NCBI GenBank assembly: GCA_009921985.1
Contig: RFWS01000001.1
Location: 1 to 36,420, forward strand
Direction of reading: 5' to 3'
Source: a bacterium
GTDB taxonomy: Bacteria > Verrucomicrobiota > Verrucomicrobiia > Methylacidiphilales > Verrucolacustridaceae
Length of the DNA: 36,420 nucleotides
The notes below the pieces were generated by a model, which had not been told where the DNA came from, did no database searches, and saw only the letters and a list, made by a program, of their open reading frames with translations. Below are positions 1-9,262 of the stretch, in pieces (position 1 is the first letter of the stretch; every line of letters begins with the position of its first letter). The translations under genes and the position numbers were made by a program.

Positions 1-570
1 ACCGATATGCATCTGGATCCCGCGCAGCCGGAGATAACGGTTTCCGGCAGCCCGGCGGTAGATGGCCGCAACTTCCTCAAACGGGATGCCGAATTTGTTG
101 GCATAGGTGCCGGTGGTGATCTTGGCATGGCCCCCGGCCGCGACGTCCGGGTTGACCCGCAGGGCCACGGGAGCCCAGCGGCCCTTCTTGCGTCCCGCCA
201 CCGCCGCGATGGCCTGAAGTTCCTCCTCACTTTCCACATGAAAAGCCTTCACCCCTGCGCGCAAACCGGCCTCAATTTCCTCTTCGGTCTTGCCCACGCC
301 GGCGAAGACACACTTGGCCGCGGTCCCGCCCGCCTTGCGGACCCGTTCTAACTCGCCGCCGCTGACCACATCGAAGCCGCTACCCGCCCGGGCCAACAAA
401 TTCAGGATGGCCAGATTGCTGTTCGCCTTGACGGAGTAGCAGATCAGGGGATTCAGCGCCCGCAACACCCCGCGCAGACGCCGGTAATGATCCAGGATCG
501 TCCCGGACGAATAGACGTAGAGGGGCGTGCCGTGGCGGTCGGCGAGCCCTTCCACGCTCACCCCCTCCAC
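1..570 (-). CDS. lysA: Diaminopimelate decarboxylase, N-terminal part (cut by window edge)
   Basis: PLP enzyme of the fold-III decarboxylase family. It makes L-lysine from meso-diaminopimelate, the last step of the lysine pathway, in the cytosol. The minus-strand translation reads KLYVEGVS, then GTPLYVYS, then the PLP-lysine motif YSVKANSN. It continues with SGFDVVSGGE, a CVFAGVGKT segment and LRVNPDV, and runs off the window at IQMHIG. About 190 residues are present. The start is doubtful: the coding frame is open upstream to about 627 and homology seems to begin before 570 (EFPLFKGG), but the first in-frame start codon is the GTG at 570. An ATG at 617 lies in another frame and would join this one if the GGGGG run at 603-607 had one more G. 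The gene is divergent from the EVE-domain gene. Confidence 0.9.
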   Translation of the reverse strand, partial: MEGVSVEGLADRHGTPLYVYSSGTILDHYRRLRGVLRALNPLICYSVKANSNLAILNLLARAGSGFDVVSGGELERVRKAGGTAAKCVFAGVGKTEEEIEAGLRAGVKAFHVESEEELQAIAAVAGRKKGRWAPVALRVNPDVAAGGHAKITTGTYANKFGIPFEEVAAIYRRAAGNRYLRLRGIQMHIG

Positions 571-610
571 GTACAGCTTCCCACCCTTGAATAATGGAAA
601 TTCCCCCTTT

Positions 611-638
611 CTTCCATCTCCTATCTTCTATCTCCTAC
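611..638. repeat. Four degenerate 7-bp tandem repeats
   Basis: On the plus strand four heptamers follow each other without a gap: CTTCCAT, CTCCTAT, CTTCTAT, CTCCTAC, consensus CTYCYAY. They form a pyrimidine-rich plus-strand tract in the lysA/EVE divergent spacer and overlap the likely lysA translation start. On the minus strand the tract is purine-rich and contains AGGAG twice, so it may also act as the lysA ribosome-binding region. Confidence 0.5.
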
Positions 639-659
639 GGGGTTTGGTATTTTATCTCG

Positions 660-1067
660 ATGAGCTGTTGGCTCGTGAAACAAGAACCCTCCACCTACCC
701 CTTTTCGCTTTTTCTCAAGGAGAAGAAGGTCGTTTGGGACGGTGTCCGCAACTACCAAGCCCGAAATTTTCTTCGCCAGATGGCGAAAGGAGACCCCGTC
801 CTTTATTACCACAGTATCGACGAACGGGCCGTGGTGGGGACTGCCCGGGTGAGCCGAACGGCCTTCCCGGATCCCACCTCTCCCCGCGGCGAGGACTGGA
901 CCTCCGTGGAACTCTCCGCGGACCGCCCCCTCAAAACACCCGTGCCCCTGGACCAACTCAAATCCGATGCCGTCTTCCGCGATCTCTTGCTCCTTCGCCA
1001 GTCCCGGCTCTCCGTCATGCCGGTCCCGCCAAAAATGTTTCAGGCCATCCTCAAGCTCGGTCGTTGA
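660..1067 (+). CDS. EVE domain-containing protein
   Basis: A 135-residue protein made almost entirely of one EVE domain, a PUA-like fold. Characterised relatives bind modified bases in nucleic acids, but the target here is unknown. Family landmarks are WLVKQEPSTY at the start, VWDGVRNYQARNF near residue 30, and GDPVLYYHS followed by VVGTARV. I chose the ATG at 660 because the domain begins right there; an upstream in-frame ATG at 594 would add a non-conserved leader. A TATTTT sequence ends about five bases before the ATG and no ribosome-binding site is evident. It converges on thiC, whose stop codon lies just after this gene's. Confidence 0.88.
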   Translation: MSCWLVKQEPSTYPFSLFLKEKKVVWDGVRNYQARNFLRQMAKGDPVLYYHSIDERAVVGTARVSRTAFPDPTSPRGEDWTSVELSADRPLKTPVPLDQLKSDAVFRDLLLLRQSRLSVMPVPPKMFQAILKLGR

Positions 1068-1606
1068 TTTAGCTTTTGGCGTAAACCTCCGCTCCTTTTC
1101 GCACAAACTCTTTCGACTTCTCTTCCATTCCGGCCCGCAACGCCTCTTCCTCCTTCATGCCCTGTTCGGCCGCGTATTTGCGGACATCCTCGGTAATCTT
1201 CATGGAGCAGAACTGCGGCCCGCACATGGAACAGAAGTGGGCGGTCTTGGCTCCCTCCTGCGGCAAGGTCTCATCGTGGTAGGCCCGCGCCGTCACGGGA
1301 TCGAGACCAAGGTTGAACTGGTCCCGCCAGCGGAACTCAAACCGTGCCTTGGACAAGGCATTGTCACGGTATTGCGCGGCCGGGTGACCCTTCGCCAGGT
1401 CGGCCGCATGGGCGGCAATCTTGTAGGCGATCACCCCGGCCTTCACATCGTCCCGGTTAGGCAATCCAAGGTGCTCTTTCGGCGTCACATAGCAAAGCAT
1501 CGCGCACCCGTACCAGCCGATCATCGCCGCGCCGATCGCCGAGGTGATGTGGTCGTAGCCCGGCGCGATATCCGTGGTCAGCGGTCCGAGCGTGTAAAAG
1601 GGCGCC

Positions 1607-2950
<1,344 letters not shown>

Positions 2951-2997
2951 GCTTCGGTATCTCCTGCCCTCGACGGGTCACGGGAGGGAAAAAGAGC

Positions 2998-3094
2998 GGC
3001 TCTCTCCCTCCGGCGGCATGACCCGCTTCAGGTTCTTAGGGTCTCGGGACCATGGTTCCCAACTCTCAGCCCGGCCGTCCGGACTCCCCTGATC
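2998..3094 (-). promoter_or_regulatory. TPP (THI-box) riboswitch upstream of thiC
   Basis: Reading the minus strand, the conserved aptamer parts occur in order: AGGGGAGTCC, GGGCTGAGAGT, ACCC followed by AACCTGA, a GGGTCATGCCG equivalent, then GGAGGGA. Just downstream, the 3' GGAGGG can pair with CCCTCC about 18 bases later, with a run of five T between them. That could form a competing expression-platform stem. A GCAGGAGAT ribosome site sits about ten bases before the thiC ATG. The aptamer is the standard regulator of thiC in bacteria. P1 is weak in my hand reading, so the outer boundaries are approximate. Confidence 0.93.
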
Positions 3095-3099
3095 GGAAA

Positions 3100-3127
3100 A
3101 TCATAAAATTTTGGCGGGCCAGGTCAA
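3100..3127 (-). promoter_or_regulatory. Sigma-70-type promoter of thiC
   Basis: On the minus strand TTGACC (3127-3122), a 16-base spacer and TATGAT (3105-3100) form a near-consensus housekeeping promoter. The predicted start of transcription, about seven bases later, falls at the first bases of the TPP aptamer, which is where it should be. That agreement makes it the best-supported promoter in the window. Confidence 0.7.
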
Positions 3128-3136
3128 CTCCTTCGC

Positions 3137-3403
3137 CTACTGCTCCTCCAACACCGCGGTCGGGACATAACCCCGCCGCCGATCCATCGTCTCCACCTCC
3201 GCGTAGTCCCCAAACACCCGGCGCACGCTGACCCGGTCTCCTCGATGCAGGGTGGAGGTGGCCGGAGTCACCTGATTGGGGCCCGCCTCCTTGAGTGGCA
3301 CATCCGTTCGGATCATCGCCATCGAGGCATCCCGGTTCCCCGTGCCCGCACATCCAACCAGGAAAAGCACGCCTGCTCCCAGTAACCCCAAAACAAATTT
3401 CAT
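3137..3403 (-). CDS. Small SH3-domain lipoprotein
   Basis: An 88-residue protein with a lipoprotein signal: MKFVLGLLGAGVLFLVGC, with lipobox LVGC and cysteine at position 18. After a short linker, the C-terminal half (RGDRVSVRRVFGDYAEVETMD, then RGYVPTAVL) looks like a bacterial SH3-type beta barrel, as found in many envelope proteins. A cell-wall or envelope role is likely but the partner is unknown. It ends just upstream of the thiC promoter. Its own promoter (3410-3438) places transcription start at or next to the ATG. Confidence 0.72.
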   Translation of the reverse strand: MKFVLGLLGAGVLFLVGCAGTGNRDASMAMIRTDVPLKEAGPNQVTPATSTLHRGDRVSVRRVFGDYAEVETMDRRRGYVPTAVLEEQ

Positions 3404-3409
3404 CTCAGC

Positions 3410-3438
3410 AGGATATTCCGCCGCACGGATGAACTCAA
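3410..3438 (-). promoter_or_regulatory. Candidate promoter of the SH3 lipoprotein
   Basis: On the minus strand TTGAGT (3438-3433), a 17-base spacer and TATCCT (3415-3410). Only six bases separate the -10 box from the ATG at 3403, so the transcript would be leaderless or nearly so. Confidence 0.4.
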
Positions 3439-3486
3439 CCTCCTAACTTTCTTCAAGCTCAACTTCAACGTAAACTTATCCACGAA

Positions 3487-4149
3487 GTGATCGGTCGCCT
3501 CATCCTCGATGGAACATCCTCCGCCTTTGAAAATATGGCGATCGACGAATCGTTGCTCCGCCAAGCCCGGATGCCGGTTCTCCGAATCTACGGATGGGAG
3601 GAAGCCTGTGTTTCCATCGGCTACTTCCAAAAAACCTCGGTGGTCCCGCCCTCCACCCCCTTCGTTCGCCGCTACACCGGCGGAGGTCTCGTGGAACACG
3701 GCCGGGATCTGACCTACACGCTGGTCCTTCCGCCGGACCATCCTCTCAACCTGGCAGGAACGCTTCCCTCCTACCGCTCCATCCACACCGCGGTGTCAGC
3801 CGCCCTGCGGGCCGCCGGGGTCGACTGCCAGTTGGCCACCGCCCAGCCGGAAAAAGACCATGCCTCCTGCTTTCTTAAGCCGGTACCCGCGGATGTTTTG
3901 GATCCGAAGGGAGGAAAAAAACTGGCCGGAGCCGCCCAACGCCGCACGAGGCAGGGTTGCCTCCACCAGGGGAGCATTCTTCTCCCCGGGCCCATCCCGA
4001 TGAATTTGCCGAAACTTTTAACCGAACATCTTGCCCAAGAACTGCGGTTGGAATGGGTGGCCGGACTCCGAACCGATGATGAAAAGGATCTGGCACGAAG
4101 ACTCGTCCAGGAACGGTACTCCACCCGGGATTGGAACTTCTCCCGCTGA
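3487..4149 (+). CDS. Lipoate-protein ligase A family protein
   Basis: A 220-residue protein of the BPL/LplA/LipB fold, the family that attaches lipoate or octanoate to 2-oxoacid dehydrogenases and GcvH. Visible motifs are FENMAIDESLL near residue 14, RRYTGGGLVEHG at 61-72 (the lipoate-loop motif RR.GGG), TYTLVLP, and GKKLAGAAQRR with the catalytic lysine near 145, then QGSILL. It lacks the extra C-terminal domain of E. coli LplA, so it could be an octanoyltransferase (LipM/LipL type) or a two-part ligase. The start is GTG; no better start exists and no ribosome-binding site is obvious. TAAACT lies ten bases upstream and may be a -10 box. Confidence 0.8.
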   Translation: MIGRLILDGTSSAFENMAIDESLLRQARMPVLRIYGWEEACVSIGYFQKTSVVPPSTPFVRRYTGGGLVEHGRDLTYTLVLPPDHPLNLAGTLPSYRSIHTAVSAALRAAGVDCQLATAQPEKDHASCFLKPVPADVLDPKGGKKLAGAAQRRTRQGCLHQGSILLPGPIPMNLPKLLTEHLAQELRLEWVAGLRTDDEKDLARRLVQERYSTRDWNFSR

Positions 4150-4173
4150 TGTTTCCTTACCTTGCTCTAATTT

Positions 4174-4233
4174 CTCAGCTTTCGAATCCCGATCTCCCGT
4201 AAACGCAAACCTTCACGTCAACGAAAAGCTGAG
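4174..4233. terminator. Long-loop inverted repeat between convergent genes, with hexamer-like tract in the loop
   Basis: CTCAGCTTTCG (4174-4184) is matched by CGAAAAGCTGAG (4222-4233), giving an 11-bp stem with one bulged base and a loop of about 37 bases. It lies between the lipoate-ligase-like gene and the dedA-like gene, which converge here, so a two-way terminator is plausible. The loop holds a GTAAACG/CTTCACG/TCAACG tract like those at 18747 and 34949. Confidence 0.4.
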
Positions 4234-4244
4234 GACGATAACAT

Positions 4245-4898
4245 TTAAGCCGCAGGCTTCTTCTTCCCCGCCCCCCAAATCATCAAGGCAATCACGAAAA
4301 GAACGAGCCCGATCAGGATCAGGCTACCTTTCTGGACCCAGGCTTCCGCCGCTTTTTGGGCCGCCAGAGATCGGGAAAAGCGCTCCCCCGCCACCGCACT
4401 CAGCCAGATCCATAGGGGCGTATAGACCATCGCTCCGAGGGCGTTGAGACCGAGAAATCTGGAAATCGGCATCCGGTGCCGGCCAGCGAAGAAAAAAACC
4501 CCGAAACGAACCGCCGGGATGAATCGCCCCAAGAATACCGTCTTGGCACCGTGCTTCTCATAAAGGTGCTCGATCCGGCGTTGCCTCTTTTCCGAAAAAA
4601 CCAACGACCCTAGCCTGGTCTGAAGGAACCATTTTCCTCCCCGCCTGCCCAAAAAATACACCCAGAGATCCCCCGCGAGAATCCCCGCAAGACAGGCCGC
4701 CACGGAGAGATGGTACTGGGAGGTGCCCCAACCCACCGAAAGACCACTCGCCACCAAGAGAGGTTCTTCAGGAAGGGGAACTCCCATGGCCGAAATGAAA
4801 AGGATCCCGAACATGGCCAGATAACGGTACTGGCTGATGGCTTGAATCAGAAAATTTAGGTCCATATCAGCGATGCCCTGAAGGGGATTGGTTTGCAT
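4245..4898 (-). CDS. DedA family integral membrane protein
   Basis: About 217 residues from the ATG at 4898, with several hydrophobic segments. DedA signatures are ISAMGVPLPEEPLLVASG near the start and FLGRFIPAVRFGVFFFAG in the middle, the conserved F..RF.P..R motif. A strongly hydrophobic last helix (LILIGLVLFVIALMIW) is followed by GKKKPAA. Family members are inner-membrane proteins linked to undecaprenyl-phosphate or phospholipid flipping and proton-dependent homeostasis; the substrate here cannot be told. A further upstream TTG start at 4952 is open but overlaps the divergent sulfotransferase. AAGGGGTG lies about seven bases before the ATG at 4898 and supports it. Confidence 0.85.
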   Translation of the reverse strand: MQTNPLQGIADMDLNFLIQAISQYRYLAMFGILFISAMGVPLPEEPLLVASGLSVGWGTSQYHLSVAACLAGILAGDLWVYFLGRRGGKWFLQTRLGSLVFSEKRQRRIEHLYEKHGAKTVFLGRFIPAVRFGVFFFAGRHRMPISRFLGLNALGAMVYTPLWIWLSAVAGERFSRSLAAQKAAEAWVQKGSLILIGLVLFVIALMIWGAGKKKPAA

Positions 4899-4925
4899 TG
4901 TCCGCACCCCTTTTTCCACTAGAAA
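4898..4925 (+). promoter_or_regulatory. Weak candidate promoter of the sulfotransferase
   Basis: TTGTCC (4898-4903), a 16-base spacer and TAGAAA (4920-4925), with the ATG at 4942. It would lie right at the dedA-like start codon. The fit to consensus is modest. Confidence 0.25.
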
Positions 4926-4941
4926 AACTTCCTTTTCCCCT

Positions 4942-6084
4942 ATGTATCTCAATATCGGTCTAACTTCCCGGGCCCTCTTTCACTCTTATTTGGGCCAGCC
5001 GTTCCGGGCCCGCCGGTGGTTGGTTACCACTTTTTTCCTACTGCTCCTTTCGGTTTTTTGGGTTGTGGTTGCCACCGGCCGGGCCCTGGATCATGTCTTT
5101 TTCCCTGCCTTCCGGCGCCAGGAAATTCGCCGACCCGTCTTCATTATCGCCCCGCCGCGCAGCGGCACCACCTTCCTCCAAAAAATGTTGGCCCAGAACC
5201 GGGAGGTCTTCGCCCCGGTGCTGATGTATCAGACCATCTTTCCCAGCATCACCATCCAAAAGATCATCCTCGGAATCGCGAGTCTTGGCCGGCACCGGGA
5301 CAGCTTTCTGGGGCTTTTGATTACCTGGTTTGAAAGGCGCTTTTTCGGCGGTTGGGACAACATGCACAAAATGCGCCTCGCGCAACCGGAAGAGGACGAT
5401 GGCTTTTTCGTCTACACCTTCGTCACCGAGGCCATTTATCTCCTCTTTCCCTACGTTCGCCTGCTTTGGGGAGCCGGCTTTGCCGACGACCTGCCGGAGC
5501 CGCAGCGCCGCCGGTTGATGCGCTACTACCGCTCCTGTCTGCAGCGCCACCTCTATCTCCACGGCAAAAACAAAACCCTCCTTTCCAAGGCCACCCAACT
5601 CTCGGGGTCGATTCACTGTCTTCGCCAGGAGTTTCCCGACGCCCGCATCATCAACATCCTCCGGAATCCGGCGGAATCGATTGCCTCCCACGTCAGCGTT
5701 TTTTTTCCGGTTTGGAAATGGGTCAATCCGGCCCAGCAAAAGAAGAGCCAAGAGTCCCTGGAATACGCGGAGCTTGCCGCCGCCTGGTTCCGGCATCTCG
5801 AGGAAAAAGACGGCCGGGCCGATGGCTCACGCTATTTGCGGATTCTTTACCGCGATCTGGTTTCCCGGACCTCCGAAACGGTCCGCTCCATCTACAAGCA
5901 TTTCCGGATTCCCCTCAGCCCCAAGGCCTCCACCCAAATCACCCGGGCCGCCAAAAAGTCCCTGGAGTACAAAAGCACTCATCGTTATTCCCTGCGTGAA
6001 TTCGGGCTTTCCGCCGATTGGCTCCGCCATGAACTCGGCCCGATGATGAAAAAACACCGCTTTACCCTCACCCCCCGTCGTTGA
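4942..6084 (+). CDS. Membrane-anchored sulfotransferase family protein
   Basis: About 380 residues from the ATG at 4942; an in-frame ATG at 4888 would overlap the divergent gene. A membrane segment (TTFFLLLLSVFWVVVATG) lies near residues 30-47. It is followed by the PAPS 5'-phosphosulfate loop IIAPPRSGTTFLQKML and later by RIINILRNPAESIASHVS, the 3'-phosphate-binding part. These are the two landmarks of PAPS-dependent sulfotransferases. The last part (FRIPLSP, then HRYSLREFGLS) is typical of the Sulfotransfer_3-like group. The acceptor is unknown; a lipid or envelope glycan is likely given the membrane anchor and the DedA neighbour. It converges on nadE. Confidence 0.82.
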   Translation: MYLNIGLTSRALFHSYLGQPFRARRWLVTTFFLLLLSVFWVVVATGRALDHVFFPAFRRQEIRRPVFIIAPPRSGTTFLQKMLAQNREVFAPVLMYQTIFPSITIQKIILGIASLGRHRDSFLGLLITWFERRFFGGWDNMHKMRLAQPEEDDGFFVYTFVTEAIYLLFPYVRLLWGAGFADDLPEPQRRRLMRYYRSCLQRHLYLHGKNKTLLSKATQLSGSIHCLRQEFPDARIINILRNPAESIASHVSVFFPVWKWVNPAQQKKSQESLEYAELAAAWFRHLEEKDGRADGSRYLRILYRDLVSRTSETVRSIYKHFRIPLSPKASTQITRAAKKSLEYKSTHRYSLREFGLSADWLRHELGPMMKKHRFTLTPRR

Positions 6085-6140
6085 ATCTTTTCACCCTCAT
6101 CATTAGACGGAGCGGCCTAAGCTTTTAAGATTGTCCGGCT

Positions 6141-7781
6141 CTACGCCGTCCTTGGATCAAACCTCTGCGCAATCGGCATTCTTCTTCCCACCCCAAACGC
6201 TTTCGTCGTGATCTTGATTCCCGGTGCCGCCTGCCGCCGCTTGTATTCCGATAAGTCGATCTTCCGGACGATCTCCTGGGCCGTCTTTTTCGAAATTCCC
6301 TTTTTGGCCATGGCGCGAATCGATCCATCGTTCACCACGTAACTTTCCAGGATCCGGTCCAACTCCTCGTAGGGAGGCAGGCTGTCCTGGTCGGTCTGGT
6401 TGGGGCGCAACTCCGCACTCGGGGCCTTCTCGATGGACGACTTCGGAATAATTTCCCTCTCGCGGTTCACCCAGCGGGCCACCCGGTACACCATTGTTTT
6501 CGGCACGTCGGCAATCACCGCCAGCGCCCCGCACATGTCCCCGTACAGGGTGCAGTAGCCGACCGCGAGTTCACTCTTGTTTCCGGTAGTCAGCAAAAGT
6601 CGCCCCGTGTCGTTGGAAATCGCCATCAGGATTACCCCCCGGAGACGCGACTGCAGGTTCTCCTCCGTCAACCCGCCCTTCTTCCCGCCGCGCGCCGGCG
6701 CGATCGAGGCCAGCATCGCCTGAAACGATTCCTCGATCGGAAGCTTTAGGTAACGGATCTTCAACCGCTTCGCCAAGGCCTCGGCATCCTTCACGCTACC
6801 CTCGCTGGAAAAGCGGCTTGGCATGGCGACGCCCAGCACCTTATCGGGCCCCAACGCCTCGGCCGCGACCACCGCTGTCAACGCACTGTCGATCCCGCCA
6901 CTCAGCCCCAGCACCACTTCCCCGAACCCGCATTTTTTCAGGTAGTCCCGCGTGCCAAGCACCAGTGCCCGGAAAACCGACTCCTCCCGTGAAGCCCAAT
7001 CCGGCTGGCTTTCCCCCCCTGCGAGATCCACCACCCAGGACTGCTCGCCAAACGATGCTCCCTGGCCCAACAAACCTCCCTTTTTACCCACCGCCAGACT
7101 TTGCCCGTCGAACACAAGTTCATCATTTCCCCCCACCGCATTCACCTGCACCACCGGCATTTTGGACCGGATCGCGACTTCCCGCAGAAGCCGGTATCGG
7201 GTCTTTTCCTTGTCAATGCTCCAGGGAGATGCCGAAAGATTCACCAGGAGATTGATTCCCTTTTTCGTGAGCTCCCGCACCGGATCCCGCCGGTAACGCC
7301 GCACCGGCCAAACATCCTCGTCGTTCCAAATGTCCTCACAGATCGTGACTCCCACCCGTGTCTTCCCGATCCGGATCGCCTCGGAATCTCCGCCAGGCTC
7401 GAAATAACGATCCTCATCGAAGACATCATAGGTCGGCAGAAGTGCCTTCCTCGCCACCACCCGGAGCTTTTTCTGTTGGAGCAAAAACGCCGCGTTGTGG
7501 AGGGGTCGCCCGTCTTTCCCCCGGAATTTTTCAATGCCGCCCATCAAAAGCGGAACGCTCCCGATTTTGGCAGCCAAGCCCTTCAGCGCCCGGTCATGTG
7601 CCTCAAGAAAATCCGCCCGGTTCAATAGATCACGGGGCGGATACCCGCACAGACCGAGTTCCGGGGCCAACACCAGATCCGCCCCCTCCCTCACGACCTT
7701 CTCGTAACTCTTGAGAATTTTGACGGAATTCCCCACAAAATCCCCCACGGTAAGATTCACCTGAAGAATTCCTATCTTCAT
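6141..7781 (-). CDS. nadE: Glutamine-dependent NAD+ synthetase
   Basis: A 546-residue two-domain enzyme that amidates deamido-NAD+ to NAD+ using glutamine and ATP, the last step of NAD synthesis. The N-terminal nitrilase-type glutaminase domain shows the triad E41 (APELGLCGYPPRD), K112 (RKALLPTYDVFDEDRYF) and C148 (TICEDIWND). The C-terminal synthetase domain has the ATP-pyrophosphatase P-loop LGLSGGIDSALT near 291-302, then TTGNKSELAVGYCTLYGDMCG and PSAELRPNQTDQDSLPPY. Length is normal for the bacterial two-domain form and no defect is visible. The region to the divergent hpnH is short and AT-rich. Confidence 0.96.
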   Translation of the reverse strand: MKIGILQVNLTVGDFVGNSVKILKSYEKVVREGADLVLAPELGLCGYPPRDLLNRADFLEAHDRALKGLAAKIGSVPLLMGGIEKFRGKDGRPLHNAAFLLQQKKLRVVARKALLPTYDVFDEDRYFEPGGDSEAIRIGKTRVGVTICEDIWNDEDVWPVRRYRRDPVRELTKKGINLLVNLSASPWSIDKEKTRYRLLREVAIRSKMPVVQVNAVGGNDELVFDGQSLAVGKKGGLLGQGASFGEQSWVVDLAGGESQPDWASREESVFRALVLGTRDYLKKCGFGEVVLGLSGGIDSALTAVVAAEALGPDKVLGVAMPSRFSSEGSVKDAEALAKRLKIRYLKLPIEESFQAMLASIAPARGGKKGGLTEENLQSRLRGVILMAISNDTGRLLLTTGNKSELAVGYCTLYGDMCGALAVIADVPKTMVYRVARWVNREREIIPKSSIEKAPSAELRPNQTDQDSLPPYEELDRILESYVVNDGSIRAMAKKGISKKTAQEIVRKIDLSEYKRRQAAPGIKITTKAFGVGRRMPIAQRFDPRTA

Positions 7782-7833
7782 AAGTACCTATTTTTTATGA
7801 TTTTACATGAAAAACTTGGGCGGCCGGGTTCCG

Positions 7834-7861
7834 TTGACATATCCATCAGGATTTGTAGCCT
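7834..7861 (+). promoter_or_regulatory. Candidate promoter of hpnH
   Basis: A perfect TTGACA (7834-7839), a 16-base spacer and TAGCCT (7856-7861), with the ATG thirteen bases further on at 7875. The predicted leader is only a few bases long and there is no ribosome-binding site in it. Confidence 0.5.
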
Positions 7862-7874
7862 TTCGGCTTCCCAT

Positions 7875-8470
7875 ATGCCAGTTCCCATCAGCCAAGCTTG
7901 GACGGTTGCCTCGTATGTTCTCGGGCAAAAATTGCGCGGAAACAAACGCTACCCCCTCGTGCTCATGCTCGAGCCCCTCTTCCGCTGTAACCTCGCCTGT
8001 GCCGGTTGCGGAAAAATCCAGTATCCCGACCACGTTCTCAGCAAGCGCCTGACCCCGGAGCAGTGCTGGTCTGCGGCCGACGAATGCGGCGCCCCCATGG
8101 TTTCCATCCCTGGCGGCGAACCCCTGATTCATCCGGAGATCGACAAGATCGTCGAAGGCCTTGTCGCCCGGAAAAAATATGTTTACCTCTGCACCAACGC
8201 CCTTCTTCTCAAACGCAAACTCGATCTCTTCAAGCCCACCAAGTTTCTTACCTTCAGCGTCCACATGGACGGCTTGGAGCCGGAGCACGATGCCGCCGTC
8301 TGCCGCGACGGCACCTACAAGATCGCGGTGGAAGCCATCCGGGAGGCCGTGCAACGCGGCTTCCGCGTTACCACCAACACCACCCTCTTCGAGGGCACCG
8401 ATCCCTCCCGGGTCCGTCTCTTTTTCGACGAGATGATGAAACTCGGCGTTGAGGGCATGATGCTCTCCCC
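7875..8470 (+). pseudogene. hpnH: HpnH, radical SAM hopanoid side-chain enzyme, N-terminal fragment
   Basis: HpnH joins a 5'-deoxyadenosyl group to hopene to give adenosylhopane, the first step toward extended hopanoids. This part starts with MPVPISQAW and KRYPLVLMLEPLFRCNLAC, holding the cluster motif CNLACAGC. It continues with GEPLIHPEID, YLCTNALLL, FSVHMDGLEPEHD, VTTNTTLFEG and VEGMMLSP. At 8470/8471 the conserved stretch that should follow SP (GYSYEKAPDQ..HFL in relatives) is absent and the frame shifts. Roughly 19 codons plus one base appear to be missing. The open frame continues to 8984, but that tail is nonsense. Confidence 0.9.
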
Positions 8471-8833
8471 AAGAAGCTCTTCAGCCAGATCCTCGCCAAT
8501 CGCAAGCGCTCCTGGAAATTCAATCTCTCCCCCAATTTCCTCGAGTTCCTCCAAGGCAACGTCGATTACGAATGCACGCCTTGGGGCAATCCCACCTATA
8601 ACATTTTCGGCTGGCAGAAGCCCTGCTACCTGCTTCAGGACGGCTACGTCCCCACCTTCAAGCAACTCATCGAAGAAACCGTCTGGGAAAATTACGGCCA
8701 CCGTAGCGGGAATGAAAAGTGCCGGGATTGCATGGTCCATTGTGGCTACGAAGCCAGTTCCGTGGACGATACCTTTGGCTCCGTGCCTGGCTTCGCCCGC
8801 ACCGTCAAGGCCGCCATGGCCTACGGCACGTAA
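8471..8833 (+). pseudogene. hpnH: HpnH, C-terminal fragment in a different frame
   Basis: The downstream part of HpnH has no start codon of its own. It reads KKLFSQILANRKRSWKFN, DYECTPWGNPTYNIFGWQKP, CYLLQDGYVPTF, then KCRDCMVHCGYE and AAMAYGT at the stop. These match the usual C-terminal part of HpnH, including the cysteine-rich CRDCMVHCGYE. Sequence on both sides of the junction is well kept, so the loss is a single clean deletion and not general decay. If it is real, hopanoids here should stop at the hopene stage; if it is a consensus error, the gene is intact. Confidence 0.88.
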
Positions 8834-8851
8834 ACCCGGTTCCCCCCCGCC

Positions 8852-9250
8852 ATGCCCCAGGCCGACAAACACGCCCTGCCCACGCACAAGCCCGGCTCCA
8901 TCGAGGGCACCACTCTCGAATGCGGCGATGCCGCCTCTCGCCGCCACGCACTCCAGACCGCTTTTGATTACCGCGGGGACGTGACGCTGGATCTTCAGGA
9001 CGGCTCCCATCTTTTGGGCTTCGTCTACCTCTACAATGAGCCGGGGGATGAGGTGCAACTCTTCGTCCCACAGGGCAAGGACTCCGTGCCGCAGACCGTT
9101 CCGGCTAGCCGCGTCCGCCAGGTCCGCTTCACCGGCGAGGACCCCGCTTTCGGAAAGTCCTGGGATGATTGGACAACCAAGGCCGAAAAAGAGCGCCAAA
9201 AGGAAATGGATCGCCTCGCCCGCGAGGCGGCCGACCGCGGTCACCTCTGA
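8852..9250 (+). CDS. Conserved hypothetical protein next to hpnH
   Basis: A 132-residue protein beginning 18 bases after hpnH. I do not recognise a named family. The middle (FDYRGDVTLDLQDGSHLLGF, then EVQLFVPQG and VPASRVRQVRFTG) alternates hydrophobic strands in a way that suggests a small beta-barrel, perhaps Sm-like or YopX-like. The end is a charged helix (WDDWTTKAEKERQKEMDRL). There is no signal peptide or membrane segment. Adjacency to hpnH suggests a link to hopanoids, but that is only context. I give the ATG at 8852 as the start; no alternative is better. Confidence 0.6.
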   Translation: MPQADKHALPTHKPGSIEGTTLECGDAASRRHALQTAFDYRGDVTLDLQDGSHLLGFVYLYNEPGDEVQLFVPQGKDSVPQTVPASRVRQVRFTGEDPAFGKSWDDWTTKAEKERQKEMDRLAREAADRGHL

Positions 9251-9262
9251 CCGCTTCCGCCC

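Noticed and set aside
6085..6140. Terminator between the sulfotransferase and nadE
   Set aside because: The 56-base convergent gap has no convincing stem with a T run.
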